Origin: Dugong dugon
Taxonomy: Eukaryota > Chordata > Mammalia > Sirenia > Dugongidae
Direction of reading: 5' to 3'
Length of the DNA: 64,000 bases
Assembly (NCBI GenBank): GCA_030035585.1
Contig: CM057460.1
Coordinates: 221,175,711-221,239,710 of the forward strand
Shown: positions 11,656-21,795 of the stretch, in pieces
Layout: every line of letters starts with the position of its first letter
Position numbering within the stretch: the stretch's first letter is position 1
Translations under genes and position numbers: made by a program
The notes under the pieces: generated by a model
Told to the model about the DNA's origin: nothing
Seen by the model: the letters and a program-made list of their open reading frames with translations, nothing else
Databases searched by the model: none

Positions 11656-11811
11656 GGGAGCCTTGGTGGTGCAGTAGCTAAGAGCTTGGCTGCTAACTAA
11701 AAGGTCAGCAGTTCGAGCCCACCAGCCGCTCCTTGGAAACCCTATGGGGCTGTTCTACTCTGTCCTGTAGGGTCGCTTTGAGTTGGAATTAATTTGATGG
11801 CAATGGGTAGG
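11656..11811 (+). mobile_element. AfroSINE nested in an older SINE tail
   Basis: The 12-bp duplication ttagttg(c/a)cact at 11644-11655 and 11812-11823 flanks the copy. The duplicated sequence belongs to an older antisense SINE/RTE tail (gttgttagttgcc ... actcatggcgctccc). Confidence 0.93.
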
Positions 11812-11823
11812 TTAGTTGACACT

Positions 11824-11860
11824 GAGTCAATTCCAACTCATGGCGCTCCCATGTGAATAT
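11824..11860 (-). mobile_element. remnant of older SINE/RTE tail
   Basis: 'gagtcaattccaactcatgg' is the antisense tail seen in other SINEs of this window; its first bases lie at 11637-11655. Confidence 0.65.
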
Positions 11861-13147
11861 ATACCGATATTTATTTTTCAGATACTCAGATCACGTTTCT
11901 GAGGATTCTAACACACTAAAATTTTCCCAGGATATAACTAGAAAACACCAGGAAAAGAAAATTTTTATAAAAGGGAAAACTACGCATCCTCTTTAGCTCT
12001 GCTCCTTTTTGAATTTGCCCATTCTGCCCAATGCTGAACCTCGGAGGTGAATCCCACTGTACCTAAAACTGCTCCACTCACCTGTGCAATAGATTGAAAC
12101 CTCACACTGCCAAATAACGGGTTATCTTTATTTTAAGACATGCAGTAAATGAGACTTTTTTTTTTTCCTGGTGCCAACAATTAGGAATACATACTTCCTG
12201 TTTCTAAGCAATTTCAGGTCTAATTAGGATTCTCTGAGCCCCATTTGTCTTAACAGTTTGACAGCTCCGGCTTCCCCTTCCACACCCACACTTTCCGTTG
12301 TTTTACAGCCTTCCCCGTTTCTAGTATTTTCTTTTAGATAAACAGCAGGTGGGAAGTGAAGTGAGCAGAAGTGCAAATCAGATCACTCGTTTTCCCTCTG
12401 ATACATGACACTTTCGAGGCACCTCTGATAAAAGGTTACTTTCCCTTGACTGACAATTATCTCGAAGCTAATTATTAAAGTGTCTTATTAAAACGTGCAC
12501 ATTTCGGGGGTTTCCAAGGAAGGGGGCAATGCAACCCTCTGGAAGACAAATATGACATCACAGGAATCCTGAGCATGCGAGCACCCCGTTTGTCCATTTA
12601 AATTAGTTTCATCATCCGTAACGAGTGTTTAAGAGGCAGAAGAGCAAGCATGATGCATAATGCATTGTGCCATGATGCATAATAATTAGGCCTACTCTCT
12701 ACCACCCCATCTCCAAAGACTTAAAAATCTCTCCGACTAAGCACTTTGGTCTAAAGGCTTGGAAAAAATGCCATTTAGGGACTTTCAAATTTACAGCAAG
12801 GCAATTTGTCATCATTTATATGAGAGGGAAGAAGGTAAGAGGAACATAACATGGCACAGTTCATCACTTCACAAACCTCCTGATGCTGAAGCATTCCCAG
12901 GCCTCGTCACGGTGGGGAAAAAAAGGTATTGGCCTGTTGGAAGGAATGCGAGGATGCAACCAGCCCCACATGATACATTTCTTTTCTCTTTAAATACAAA
13001 TTGAAATCTAGATGAGACATGGATTCCACATTTAAACATGAGCAGGATTCTTTGCTCTCGGAATATTCAGTTAATTGAGGGTTTAGAAATACGCTCCCTA
13101 CTTCATACATGCTTCTCCCTACAACCCTCCACCAAGGCTGGAGTTGA
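11861..13147. other. unique AT-rich segment with paired ATGCAT motifs
   Basis: No recognisable repeat over nearly 1.3 kb of otherwise repeat-rich intron. It contains several TAATTA-like sites and ATGCATAATGCAT at 12653-12665, followed by a second ATGCATAATA at 12675-12684. This is compatible with a conserved noncoding element but not shown to be one. The 81-98-codon frames here have no recognised similarity. Confidence 0.4.
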
Positions 13148-13350
13148 GGGTTGTTGCCATTGGCTGTTGCTGAGTTGACCCCAGACTCATGGTGACCCCA
13201 CACACAAGGAAACCAAACACTGCCTGACCCTGTGCCATCCCCGTGATCTGTTGTGGATCGGACTGTTGTGATCCATAGGATTTTCCGTGGCTGATTTTTT
13301 TGAAGTAGATCACCAAGCCTTTCTTCCTAGTCTATCTTATTCTGTTGAGG
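13148..13350 (-). mobile_element. tRNA-Gly-type SINE with RTE-like body, truncated
   Basis: It has the body signatures 'tgtgatccataggattttcc' and 'gatcaccaagcctttcttcc' but lacks the tRNA-like head. Confidence 0.8.
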
Positions 13351-13587
13351 GTGCGATAGTATTTGTCCTGAAACATAATTTTTAGGAGATACGATAGGAT
13401 CTAAGATGACATTAAATTTGTAAAGTGATTAAAACACAGCTGTACCAAAAAAGAAAGCAGATGTTCTTTGGAATGAGACTGTTAAACTGGCCAAACAATT
13501 ATTTTGCAAGAGCTTTTGGTAGGTTTAAAATAAAATATAGATCTGAAGTACCAATGTGATGTTTCCTGTTGAAGTATGAGAAGAATC

Positions 13588-13750
13588 AGGGTGGCGTAGT
13601 GGTTAAGTGTTACAGCTGCTAACCAAAAGGCTGGCAGTTCAAATCCACCAGGAGCTCCTTGGAAACTCTATGGGGCAGTTCTACTATGTCCTATAGGGTC
13701 GCTATGAGTCGGGATTGACTTGATGGCAATGTTTTTTTGTTTTTTTTTTA
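13588..13750 (+). mobile_element. AfroSINE, short type
   Basis: Nearly complete copy: tRNA-like head 'ggtggcgtagtggttaag', 'gctaaccaaaagg', 'ggggcagttctact', and a T-rich tail. Confidence 0.93.
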
Positions 13751-13774
13751 AGCCATACTTGGGGTATCGTTTCC

Positions 13775-13870
13775 CATCTATCCACCCATTCACCAAACAC
13801 TGACTGAGCATCTAATGTTGTTGGACTCTGCACCAGGGCCCAGAGCTATGTGTTCAAGAAAACGTGAATG
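13775..13870 (-). mobile_element. L2 3' end fragment
   Basis: 'cacccattcaccaaacactg' followed by 'actgagcatc' resembles the antisense L2 terminus (attcaacaaatatttattga type). Short and diverged. Confidence 0.5.
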
Positions 13871-13921
13871 AGGAGCAAGACATCTAAACGCTGATTATTT
13901 TAGGACTAGTTAGGAAGGGTT

Positions 13922-14115
13922 GGAGCCCCTGGGTGATGCAAATGTGCTCGGCCACTAACCGAAAGGTTGGAGGTTTGAGTCCACCCAAAAGTGCCTCGGA
14001 AGAAAACCCTGGAGACCTACTTCCGAAAAATCAGACACGGAGCACAGTTCTGCTCTGATACACATGGGGCGTCATGAGTCAGAGTCAACTCAACTGCCAC
14101 TGGTTTACTGTGTGG
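13922..14115 (+). mobile_element. AfroSINE, long type
   Basis: The imperfect 12-bp duplication ttagg(a/c)agggtt at 13910-13921 and 14116-14127 flanks a copy with the long-type middle (tacttccgaaaaatcagac). Confidence 0.9.
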
Positions 14116-14127
14116 TTAGGCAGGGTT

Positions 14128-14496
14128 AATGTAAATGATTTAGTGACTGAACAATTAATGAAGTCCAAAGGCTGACTCAAGTCACCAGGAAATTTCTCTT
14201 TCAGCTAATTTTAACATTTTACAATAATTGAACACAGATCACCTTAAGCCATGGCGCCATGCTGTGCCATCCACAGAGATGGTTACTTTGAAGCCTAACA
14301 TTTTTATTTCTCAGACAACAGGGTAGTCCTGCCATCCAAATATCTTTGATCTTTGCGGACTTCCACTTTAACAAACATTAAGCCATAGTGGGCGGCAGTG
14401 GGGGAACACAACAATAAAGGCCACATACGTAATGGCCATGCATGTTTCCAACTGCAGCCACGTCTAACAGCCATTATTAAGCTACAAATCTGGGGG
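14128..14496. other. no recognised feature
   Basis: Single-copy-like DNA. Confidence 0.4.
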
Positions 14497-14830
14497 GCAG
14501 TGGTGGTGGTTCTGTGGTAGAATTCCCACCTTCCATGCAGAAGACTTGGGTTCAGTTCCTGGCCAATGCACCTCACAGGCAGCCACCACCCGCTCAGTGA
14601 AGGTTTGCATGTTGCTATGATGCTGAACAGGTTCCAGCAGAGTTTCTACTAGGAAGAGAGACCTGGCAATCTACTTCTGAAAATCAGTCACTGAAAACCC
14701 TATGGATTGCAAAGGTCCAATCCTCAACCGATCATGGGGATGAAGCAGGAGCTGGCAGTGTTTCATTCCATTGTGAACAGGGTAGCCATGAATCGGGGAC
14801 CAACTCAATGGCAGCTAACAACAACAACAA
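14497..14830 (+). mobile_element. SINE with tRNA-Gly-like head and RTE-derived body
   Basis: The head (about 14497-14570) follows tRNA-Gly: 'tggttctgtggtagaattc' matches the A-box region and 'gggttcagttcctgg' the B box. The body, 'gttgctatgatgctgaacag' and 'gaagagagacctggcaatct', resembles the RTE 5' UTR at 21.8 and 37.1 kb. The end, 'aactcaatggcagctaac' plus acaacaacaa, resembles the RTE 3' tail. It is a retroposon, not a functional tRNA gene. Confidence 0.88.
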
Positions 14831-14854
14831 GGTAAGAATTTAGGAATATAGTCG

Positions 14855-14905
14855 CTATAGGGTCGCTGTGAGTTGGAATGGACTCAACGGCAATGGTTTG
14901 TGTTT
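14855..14905 (+). mobile_element. AfroSINE 3' end fragment
   Basis: Only the terminal 'tatagggtcgctgtgagttgg' region is present. Confidence 0.75.
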
Positions 14906-15043
14906 GCCACCTAATTGCTAATCCTCACGGATTTCTAGTATAAAGAACCCACCATCTAATTCGACCGTGAGGATCATCGTGAACTCCAGCTGTTAGGATA
15001 GATGACACAATATAGCACACACATATTGATCTGCATTGACTTA

Positions 15044-15550
15044 CGTCATGGATTGAACTGTGTCCCCCAAAATTATCTGTCAACTCGGCTACGTCATGAT
15101 TCCCAGTATTGTATGATTGTCTACATCTTGTTATCTGATGTGATTTCGCTATGTGTTGTATCACTAAGACGTAATAAAATGGATTAGTGCAAGTTATATT
15201 AATGAGATCTACAAGATTAGATAGCGTCTTAAGCCAATCTCTTTTGAGATATAAAAGAGAGAAGGGAGCAGAGAGACATGGGGACCGCATACCACCAAAA
15301 CAGCAGTGCCGGGAGCAGAGCACGTCCTTTGGACCTGAGGTTCCTGCGCTGTGATGCTCCCAGACCAAGGGAAGACTGATGCATCACAAAGACCTTCCTC
15401 CAGAGCCAACAGAGAAAGAAAGCCTTCCCCTGAAGCCGGTGCCTTGAATTGGGACTTGTAGCCTACTGGACTGTGAGAGAATAAACTTCTCTTTGTTAAA
15501 GCCATCCACTTGTGGTATTTCTGTTACAGTAGCACTGGATGACCAAGACA
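15044..15550 (+). mobile_element. MaLR-like solo LTR (afrotherian type)
   Basis: A 507-bp LTR with 'gagatataaaagagagaag' at the TATA-like position and 'gtgagagaataaacttctc' supplying the AATAAA signal. It ends 'accaagaca'. The 5-bp duplication actta lies at 15039-15043 and 15551-15555. Close relatives are at 32064 and 61684 (+) and 16401 and 23305 (-). No internal retroviral genes. Confidence 0.88.
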
Positions 15551-15604
15551 ACTTATATGTCGCTTTCCAATTTCTTCTAATATCATTTCCATTTATACAT
15601 TTGG

Positions 15605-15790
15605 CATGGAAGAAATTGTCTAGGACTGAGATCTTGGTTTGAGTTCTAGCTCCCTCTGGCTTCTATTATGCCTTATTTAATGAGCCAATTGACATCTTTG
15701 ACCCTCACTTTCTTCATCTGTCAAACAAAGAGGTAGACTAGGTGACTACTGAGGTTCCTCCATTCCTAACTGCTAATGGTTCTAGGACTT
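15605..15790 (+). mobile_element. MIR-family fragment
   Basis: 'ctttcttcatctgtcaaac' followed by 'gtagactaggtgactactga' is the MIR 3' half. Confidence 0.65.
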
Positions 15791-16240
15791 GGAGGTCCTA
15801 AGCCTCCCAGAGGAGGGCCTGTCACTGTCAGTAATGAGAAGGTGACAATTTGTGGAGCAAAATGTTATGTATCAGGACATATACATGAAGGCCCTCTGCA
15901 TGTGATAGGAAATATAAAAAGCACTTGGGTAACAAATTGGAGCCATAACTATACATTTTTAAAAAGCATGATCTTGAAGTTAAACCCAATTGCCATGAGA
16001 AAAGATAAGAAAGGGAAAACAAGAGATAGGGTCACTGGATGAAGAGCTCAACACGGCCTTGGTCCTAACTCCATCATCCAGGGTTTACATCAACTTAACC
16101 ACCAGTGACCTCACAGGTCTGAGGGTGGAAGTTAGCATTAATTTCCTTATTATGAGAGTACAATGCTTGCTCTCAGGGCATAAGAGATTGTGTTTTAGTA
16201 TGCCTTTAACTTAGTAAGTTGCTTTAAAATAGACTTAGTA
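15791..16240. other. no recognised feature
   Basis: Single-copy-like DNA. The 88-codon frame at 15776-16042 has no recognised similarity. Confidence 0.4.
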
Positions 16241-16400
16241 GTTGCCTTTGAGTGGACCTCAATACATGATGACCCCATGGTGTCAGAGTAGAACTGTGCT
16301 CATAGGGTTTTCAATGGCTGATTTTTTGGAAGTAGATCGTAGGCCTTTCTTCCAAGGCATCTCTGGGTGGACTTAAATCATCAGCCTTTCAGTTAGCAGC
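16241..16400 (-). mobile_element. AfroSINE, left part, split by an LTR
   Basis: Antisense long-type AfroSINE body (gtcagagtagaactgtgctc, aagtagatcgtaggcctttc). It stops at 'cagttagcagc', where the LTR begins, and the missing head lies at 16919-16961. Confidence 0.9.
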
Positions 16401-16918
16401 TGTCTTAGTCACCTAGTGCTGCTATAACAGAAATACCACAAGTGGATGGCTTTAACAAAGAGAAATTTATTCTCTCACAGTCTAGGAGGCTACAAGTCTG
16501 AATTCAAGGCATCAGCTCCAGGAGAAGGCCCCCTCTCTCTGTCAGCTCTGGAGGAAGGTCCTTGCCGTGCATCAGTCTTCCCTTGGTCTGGGACCATCTT
16601 AGCACAGAAACGTCAAGTCCAAAGAACACGCTGTGTTTCCGGCACTGCTTTCTTGGTGGTATGAGGTCCCCCAATTCTCTGCTTGCTTCCCTTTCCTTTT
16701 ATCTATTTTAAGATAAAAGGTAGTGTAGGCCACACCCTAGGGAAACTCCCGTTACACTGGATCAGGGATGTGACCTTAGTAAGGGTGTTACAATCCCACC
16801 CTAATCCTCTTTAACATAAAATTACCATCACAAAATGGAGGACAAGGACACAAAACTGGTAATCACGACCTAACCAAGTTGATACATATTTTTGGGGGAC
16901 ACAGCTCAATCCACGACA
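16401..16918 (-). mobile_element. MaLR-like solo LTR inserted in an AfroSINE
   Basis: Antisense relative of 15044-15550: tgtcttagtca at the left edge and tccacgaca at the right edge. The flanking pentamers gcagc (16396-16400) and gcggc (16919-16923) agree in four of five bases. SINE sequence is continuous across the site. Confidence 0.9.
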
Positions 16919-16961
16919 GCGGCAGAGCACATTAACTGTTTACACCACCCAAGGACTCCTT
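16919..16961 (-). mobile_element. AfroSINE, right part (tRNA-like head)
   Basis: 'cacattaactgtttacacca' and 'ggactcctt' complete the head missing from 16241-16400. Confidence 0.85.
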
Positions 16962-18189
16962 CAATAATTCGGTGAGACAAGTGTTTTTACTGCAACATGG
17001 GAGGTTATGTTTACCCGAGTTTCTTGCACGATCTTCACGATTTTGATTTTGTCAAGTTGTCATTTTTGACTTTTCACATCCTACGGGTAAGGACACTTTC
17101 ACTTTTATGCTTTTATCCCCATTGCCATCACCACTTGCTCAGTCCAGGCTTCATCTTCTCATGTCATGAACTATTATGACGGCAAGCTCAATCTTCTCCT
17201 TCAAGTGTCATCATGTTTAACCATTCTCGCATGCCGTTTCCAGAATATTCTTCCTAAAACACCATTTTTAATGTGTTGGCGTAGTAGAAATAAAATAAAA
17301 GCAGAATCACTCTCTCTGAGAAGGGAAAATATGAAGTCAGAATACAAGTTTACCTTTAGTAAGTGGGTCGCTTTAATTAAAGAACAGTCTGCGGCAAACC
17401 CTTGGACCTCAAAGTTCTTTGTTTACTTAGATGTAGTGATAACAAAGCTAAAAATCAAAGTATTCAGAACTTGGAGAAATAAAATATGAACCCTATTTGC
17501 TTACTAATCAGGTAAAGGTGAGCCTCTCAAGTAAGGCTAAATTTGATGATTTTATACCTTTAATTAAAAATTAAAGTTCCTTTTTTTTTCCCTCCAACAT
17601 TGCTCTTAGAGAGTGATTCGGACCCTCATCTGGTCAAACTGTTTTAGCAAAGACTTTGCCTTCAACCATTGTGTCTGCAATGTAGATCTCTATGTCTGTA
17701 TAGACATCAAGGTGTGTGAAACATGTTTTAGGTAATTACAGAAATCGTAACACATGGGTGGTGGTGGAATGCTGAGAATTCACACATTTTACTTTTCGTA
17801 AATCTCCTCATTTGTAACTGACATGGAATTCACTGGATTTTTCTCTTTTTTTGTTTCTTCCATTTATGGTTTTTATCCCTTTAACTAAAACCCATTACTT
17901 TACATGTTGTAAAAACTCAGTGCCAAACTCTGGAGTTTGAGACGTCTGCATCACTGCTGTCTCCAGGGAGCAGCTGTTTGCAACAAGTGTGAATCCCGGA
18001 GAAGGGCTTCTGACAGTTTCTAGCAGCCCAGTGACAAAATGAGACTCAACTTCCCCCACACGACCTTGCTCTGCAAGTCTCTGAAGGCTCCTTGCTACAC
18101 CTAGGATTTCTCTGCTCAGACTCCTACAGACCCGTGGATCCATCTCTAAATATACAATTCTCACTCCTACCTCCAAGCCTGCATGCTGT
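16962..18189. other. no gene; possible L2 at about 17105-17290
   Basis: Mostly unrecognised. 'ccattgccatcaccacttgc' and the following pyrimidine-rich stretch resemble sense L2 coding DNA, at low confidence. The 106-107-codon frames at 17166-17489 and 17895-18215 show no recognised domain. Confidence 0.35.
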
Positions 18190-18465
18190 GCATAAGTGCG
18201 CACAATCAAGCGCACATGTACACATTCACACTACGTACACACTGCACACGCTCACACAAGCACACACACACAGATACACACTGCACACACACACTGCACA
18301 ACCACTGCACACATACACACTCACAGACCCACACTGCATACATCCTGCACATCCACTGTGCATACACGGACATTGCATACACACTGCACACACGCACACA
18401 CACACATAAAAGCACACACACACATTGCATATACACTGCACACACACACATACACACCACATATT
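18190..18465. repeat. CA-rich imperfect minisatellite
   Basis: About 275 bases of (CA)n interrupted by repeated 'actgcacac' and 'tgcatacac' units. It produces open frames in several registers on both strands (His/Thr-rich and Cys/Val-rich), which are compositional. On the DSCAM transcript strand it would read as (UG)-rich. Confidence 0.92.
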
Positions 18466-18665
18466 GCCAATACCTGGACCCCTTCTCAAATTGCTGCCCA
18501 GCCCCCATCTGTCCCCACAGGGTTCTGCTGAAGCTGCTCTACCTCCAGGATAACTATCCTGGTGACATCCATTCACAGTGTCCCTTCTCTAATTTTATAT
18601 TTTACATCTTTTCCGAACCAGCAGCAACTCATTTTTTAATCTAACTAGATTGGCCAGCGTACCTC

Positions 18666-19062
18666 TGTTAACAGATTGAATTGCATCCCCCCAAAATACG
18701 TGTTGTAAATCCTAACCCCTATACCTGTGGTTATAATCCCATTTGGAAATGAGCTGTCTTTGTTATGCTAAAGAGACAGGATTAGTGAAGAGTGTGTCTT
18801 GAGTCAATCTCTCTTGAGATATAACAGGAGAAGACTAAGCAAGCAGACATGGAGTAAGACAGGTGTCAAGCCACAAGAAAAACATTGAGAAGGAAGCCGA
18901 AAAGAGACCAGAACCTTCCTCCAGGGCCCAGAGAGAGAGCACCTTCCCCTAGTGCCGGCACCCTGAATTTGGACTTCTAGCCTCCTGTGAAAAAATAAAT
19001 TTGTTTGTTAAAGCCACTCATGTGTGATATTTCTGTTATAGCAGCACTAGATAACTAAGACA
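18666..19062 (+). mobile_element. MaLR-like solo LTR, shorter variant
   Basis: Begins tgttaacagattgaattg and ends actagataactaagaca. It keeps 'gtcaatctctcttgagatat' and the AATAAA near 18995. Flanking pentamers match only partly. Confidence 0.85.
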
Positions 19063-19486
19063 GTCTCCATTCTTTATTAGTTTATAAGACCTTGTTGTTT
19101 ATAAGATTTTGTTCCCTTAGACTCAACACCACGGTTTCCTAAAGAAATAGCCAACTCTTCAAGGACCAAAGTCATATTTATCCTTATCTTATTTCATATT
19201 CCCAGTGAACACCAAATAAGCACAGTAAATATTTCCAGGTTAATTAAAAAACACTCTATTTTTAAGAAAGTCCACAGGCAAGTTAATGGTGTTTTCATGA
19301 TCAGTCAATAGTTAGCACTTAGTAAAGTCAGCAAAGTTCTTTATCCTGACCAGACATTTTAGATACAGGCAGTCCCCAGGTTACCAATGAGATCAGTTCC
19401 CAAGTGTGTCTTTAAGTCAAATTTGTAGGTATAAGTCAGATTGGGTGCACACGGTTCTTATTTAGCCTTACTTTAGTGCAAGATGG

Positions 19487-19647
19487 AAACCCTGGTGGTG
19501 TAGTGGTTAAGTGCTACAGCTGCTAACCAAAAGGGTGGCAGTTCGAATCCACCAGGCACTCCTCGGAAACTCTATGGGGCAGTTCTACTCTGCCCTACAG
19601 GGTCACTATGAGTCGGAATTGAGTCAATGGCAATGGGTTTGGTTTTT
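19487..19647 (+). mobile_element. AfroSINE, first of two at one site
   Basis: Flanked by tttagtgcaagatgg at 19472-19486 and 19648-19662, a perfect 15-bp duplication. Confidence 0.95.
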
Positions 19648-19662
19648 TTTAGTGCAAGATGG

Positions 19663-19819
19663 CGGACTGGTGGCACAGTGGTTTAGAGTTCAGCTGCTAA
19701 CCAAAAGATCGGCAGTTTGAATCCAACAGCTGCTCCTTGGAAACCATATGGGGCAGTTGTACTCTGTCCTATAGGGGTGGCTATGAGTCAGCATCGACTC
19801 GACAGCAACAGGTTTGGTT
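19663..19819 (+). mobile_element. AfroSINE, second of two at the same site
   Basis: Follows the right duplication of the first copy and is closed by a third copy, tttagtgcaaga, at 19820-19831. Its sequence differs from the first copy throughout, so this is a separate insertion. Confidence 0.93.
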
Positions 19820-20108
19820 TTTAGTGCAAGAAAAGGCTCAAAGCTTTTTCAATTATTTAAAAGCTGCATGAGAAGCAAGTGAAGGTAATTGTGATGAAGA
19901 ATTTGTTTTGAGCAGGGGTTGGTTCAATCTTTTCAAAGTGAGGACAAATTTACATAACATTAAAGGACAAGTATAAATTGTCCTTAAATCAGAAGTTCAA
20001 AACCCTGGGACTTACTGTAATGTAACTCATCATATCTACATCAAGTGAAGATATATATATACATGCACATACATACAGAAAGAGATTTATATAGATCTAG
20101 GTATATCT

Positions 20109-20320
20109 AAGGAGTCCCTGGGTGGTACAAACGGTTAAGTGCTCAACTACCAGCCTAAAGGTTGGTGGTTGGAACCCACCCAGCAGTGCCTCAGTAGAAA
20201 GGCCTGACAATTTGCTTCTGAAAGGTCACAGCCTTGAAAACCCTATGCAGCACAGTTCTCCTCTGACACACATGGGGTCACCACGAGTGGGAATCAACTC
20301 AATGGCAACTCATTTGTTTA
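20109..20320 (+). mobile_element. AfroSINE, long type (left unit of a dimer-like pair)
   Basis: 'ggagtccctgggtggtac' head and 'ggccttgacaa'-type middle. The 3' end runs straight into another AfroSINE unit. Confidence 0.9.
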
Positions 20321-20321
20321 T

Positions 20322-20456
20322 AGCGCTTGGCTACTAACCAAATGGTCAGCAGGTGGAATCCACCAGCTGCTCCTTGGAAACCCTATGGGGCAGTTCTACT
20401 CTGTCCTATATGGTCGCTGTGAGTCGGAATCGACTTGACAGCAAGGGGTCAAAGGT
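20322..20456 (+). mobile_element. AfroSINE, short type without head (right unit)
   Basis: Begins inside the tRNA-like region (agcgcttggctactaacc) and ends 'gtcgctgtgagtcggaatc' then a short tail. A 9-bp tagatctag occurs before the left unit (about 20093) and after this one (about 20457), suggesting one joint insertion. Confidence 0.85.
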
Positions 20457-20586
20457 TTAGATCTAGATTTTCCTTTACTCTTTATCTCAATTTTCAATTT
20501 TGAAAATAGAACTTGTTATTAGTCAGCACAAAAGCAAAGAATTTTTTAAATAAATTTATCATATGAAACAATGCTTAATCAGAGAA

Positions 20587-20589
<3 letters not shown>

Positions 20590-20629
<40 letters not shown>
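20590..20629. repeat. (TG)n microsatellite
   Basis: About 19 consecutive TG units. Confidence 0.97.
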
Positions 20630-21240
20630 AATGAGAAAAGTGAGGATGGAAAGAAGAGAGACAAGGAGGTCTAAAGAGATAAACCAACTAAGAAACCCAG
20701 TAACTTGCACAACAAAAAAATGAAACCACTGAGGTGCAATATGTACTGAGTTGTAAATTATTTTGAGGTTGCAGTTATGTGAAGCTGAATTCTGCTAACT
20801 GTACATTAGACTTGTTTAAGAACAGAGACGCTTTGGAAATGCAAAACATGGAATAAATTTTTTAACTTATAGATCTGTTGTTCTATGAAAACCCTACCAT
20901 AGACTTCTATGAAGCACAGCATATAAATAAGAGAGAATGAATGTTTAGGGTGATGATATTTTAAACTCGAATACCCTAAGGTTAGTCAGTACATTAAAGG
21001 ACAAAATCTATAAATCTTCATACTGCTTAACCCTTTATTTTCTGATAACTATACAACTACAAACAGGTTCAGACTAAAGGGAAGCAAAATTTAGCTCAAC
21101 TATCTACAATTTAATAAATGGTGACTGCTATAGGGAAAGCTTAGCCCAAACTCACTCTGTCAATATTAAATTTTGGTACACTTTACTTCCAAGAGGAAAA
21201 CAAAATCTAAAAGAAACTTAAATCATTAATTAGTCGATTT
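20630..21240. other. no recognised feature
   Basis: AT-rich single-copy-like DNA. Confidence 0.45.
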
Positions 21241-21256
21241 AAGCTTATTCCACCAC

Positions 21257-21787
21257 ACCCGAAGAGACAGAAAGGGCCACATAAACCAGAGGCTTCATCA
21301 GCCTGAGACCAGAGGAACTAGATGGTGCCCAGCTACCACCATGACTGTCCTGACAGGGAACACAACAGAGAGCCCCAGATGGAGCAGGAGAAAAGTGGGG
21401 TGCAGAACCCAAATTCTAGGAAGAACAGCAGACTTAATGCTCTGTCTGAGACTGGGGGAACCCCGGAAAGCATGGCCCCTGGATTCTCTATCAGCCCAGA
21501 ACTAAAACAATTTCCGAGGCCAACTCTTCACACAGGGATTGGACTAGACTGTGGGACATAAAGTGATACTCGTGAGGAGTGTGCCTCTTAGCTCAAGTAG
21601 ATACAAGAGACTAAATGGGAGGCTTCTGTCCGGAGATGAGATGGAAAGGCAGAGAGGGTCAGGAGCTGGCAGAATGGATATGGGGAGTCAGGGGTAGAAA
21701 GGAGGAGTGTGCTGTCACAGTACGGGGAGAGCAATTAGGGTCATATAACAATGTATGTATAAATTTTTGTATGGGAAAAAATAAAAT
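21257..21787 (+). mobile_element. L1 3' UTR insertion (afrotherian subfamily B)
   Basis: Flanked by aag(c/t)ttattccaccac at 21241-21256 and 21788-21803, with one mismatch in 16. It reads as the sense counterpart of 4198-4796. The right flank continues as an RTE 5' UTR, so the L1 entered at or near the RTE start. Confidence 0.9.
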
Positions 21788-21795
21788 AAGTTTAT

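Larger units (their letters stand above)
19366..20017. mobile_element. pogo/Tigger-like nonautonomous DNA transposon
   Basis: The terminal inverted repeats caggcagtccccaggtta and (reverse of) aaccctgggacttactg are bounded by TA on both sides (19364-19365, 20018-20019), as in Tc1/mariner-class elements. Two AfroSINEs interrupt it. No transposase frame remains. Confidence 0.75.

Noticed and set aside
14497-14570. tRNA-Gly gene
   Set aside because: Clover-leaf positions are mutated and the sequence continues into a SINE body with an ACAACAACAA tail; a retroposed head, not a tRNA gene.
15002-15505. 98-147-codon minus-strand frames in the LTR
   Set aside because: The same frames recur at other copies of the solo LTR; no protease, polymerase or envelope sequence is present.
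18092-18644. His/Thr-rich and Cys/Val-rich frames of 100-153 codons on both strands
   Set aside because: They are translations of the CA-rich array; open in several registers because the repeat lacks stop codons.
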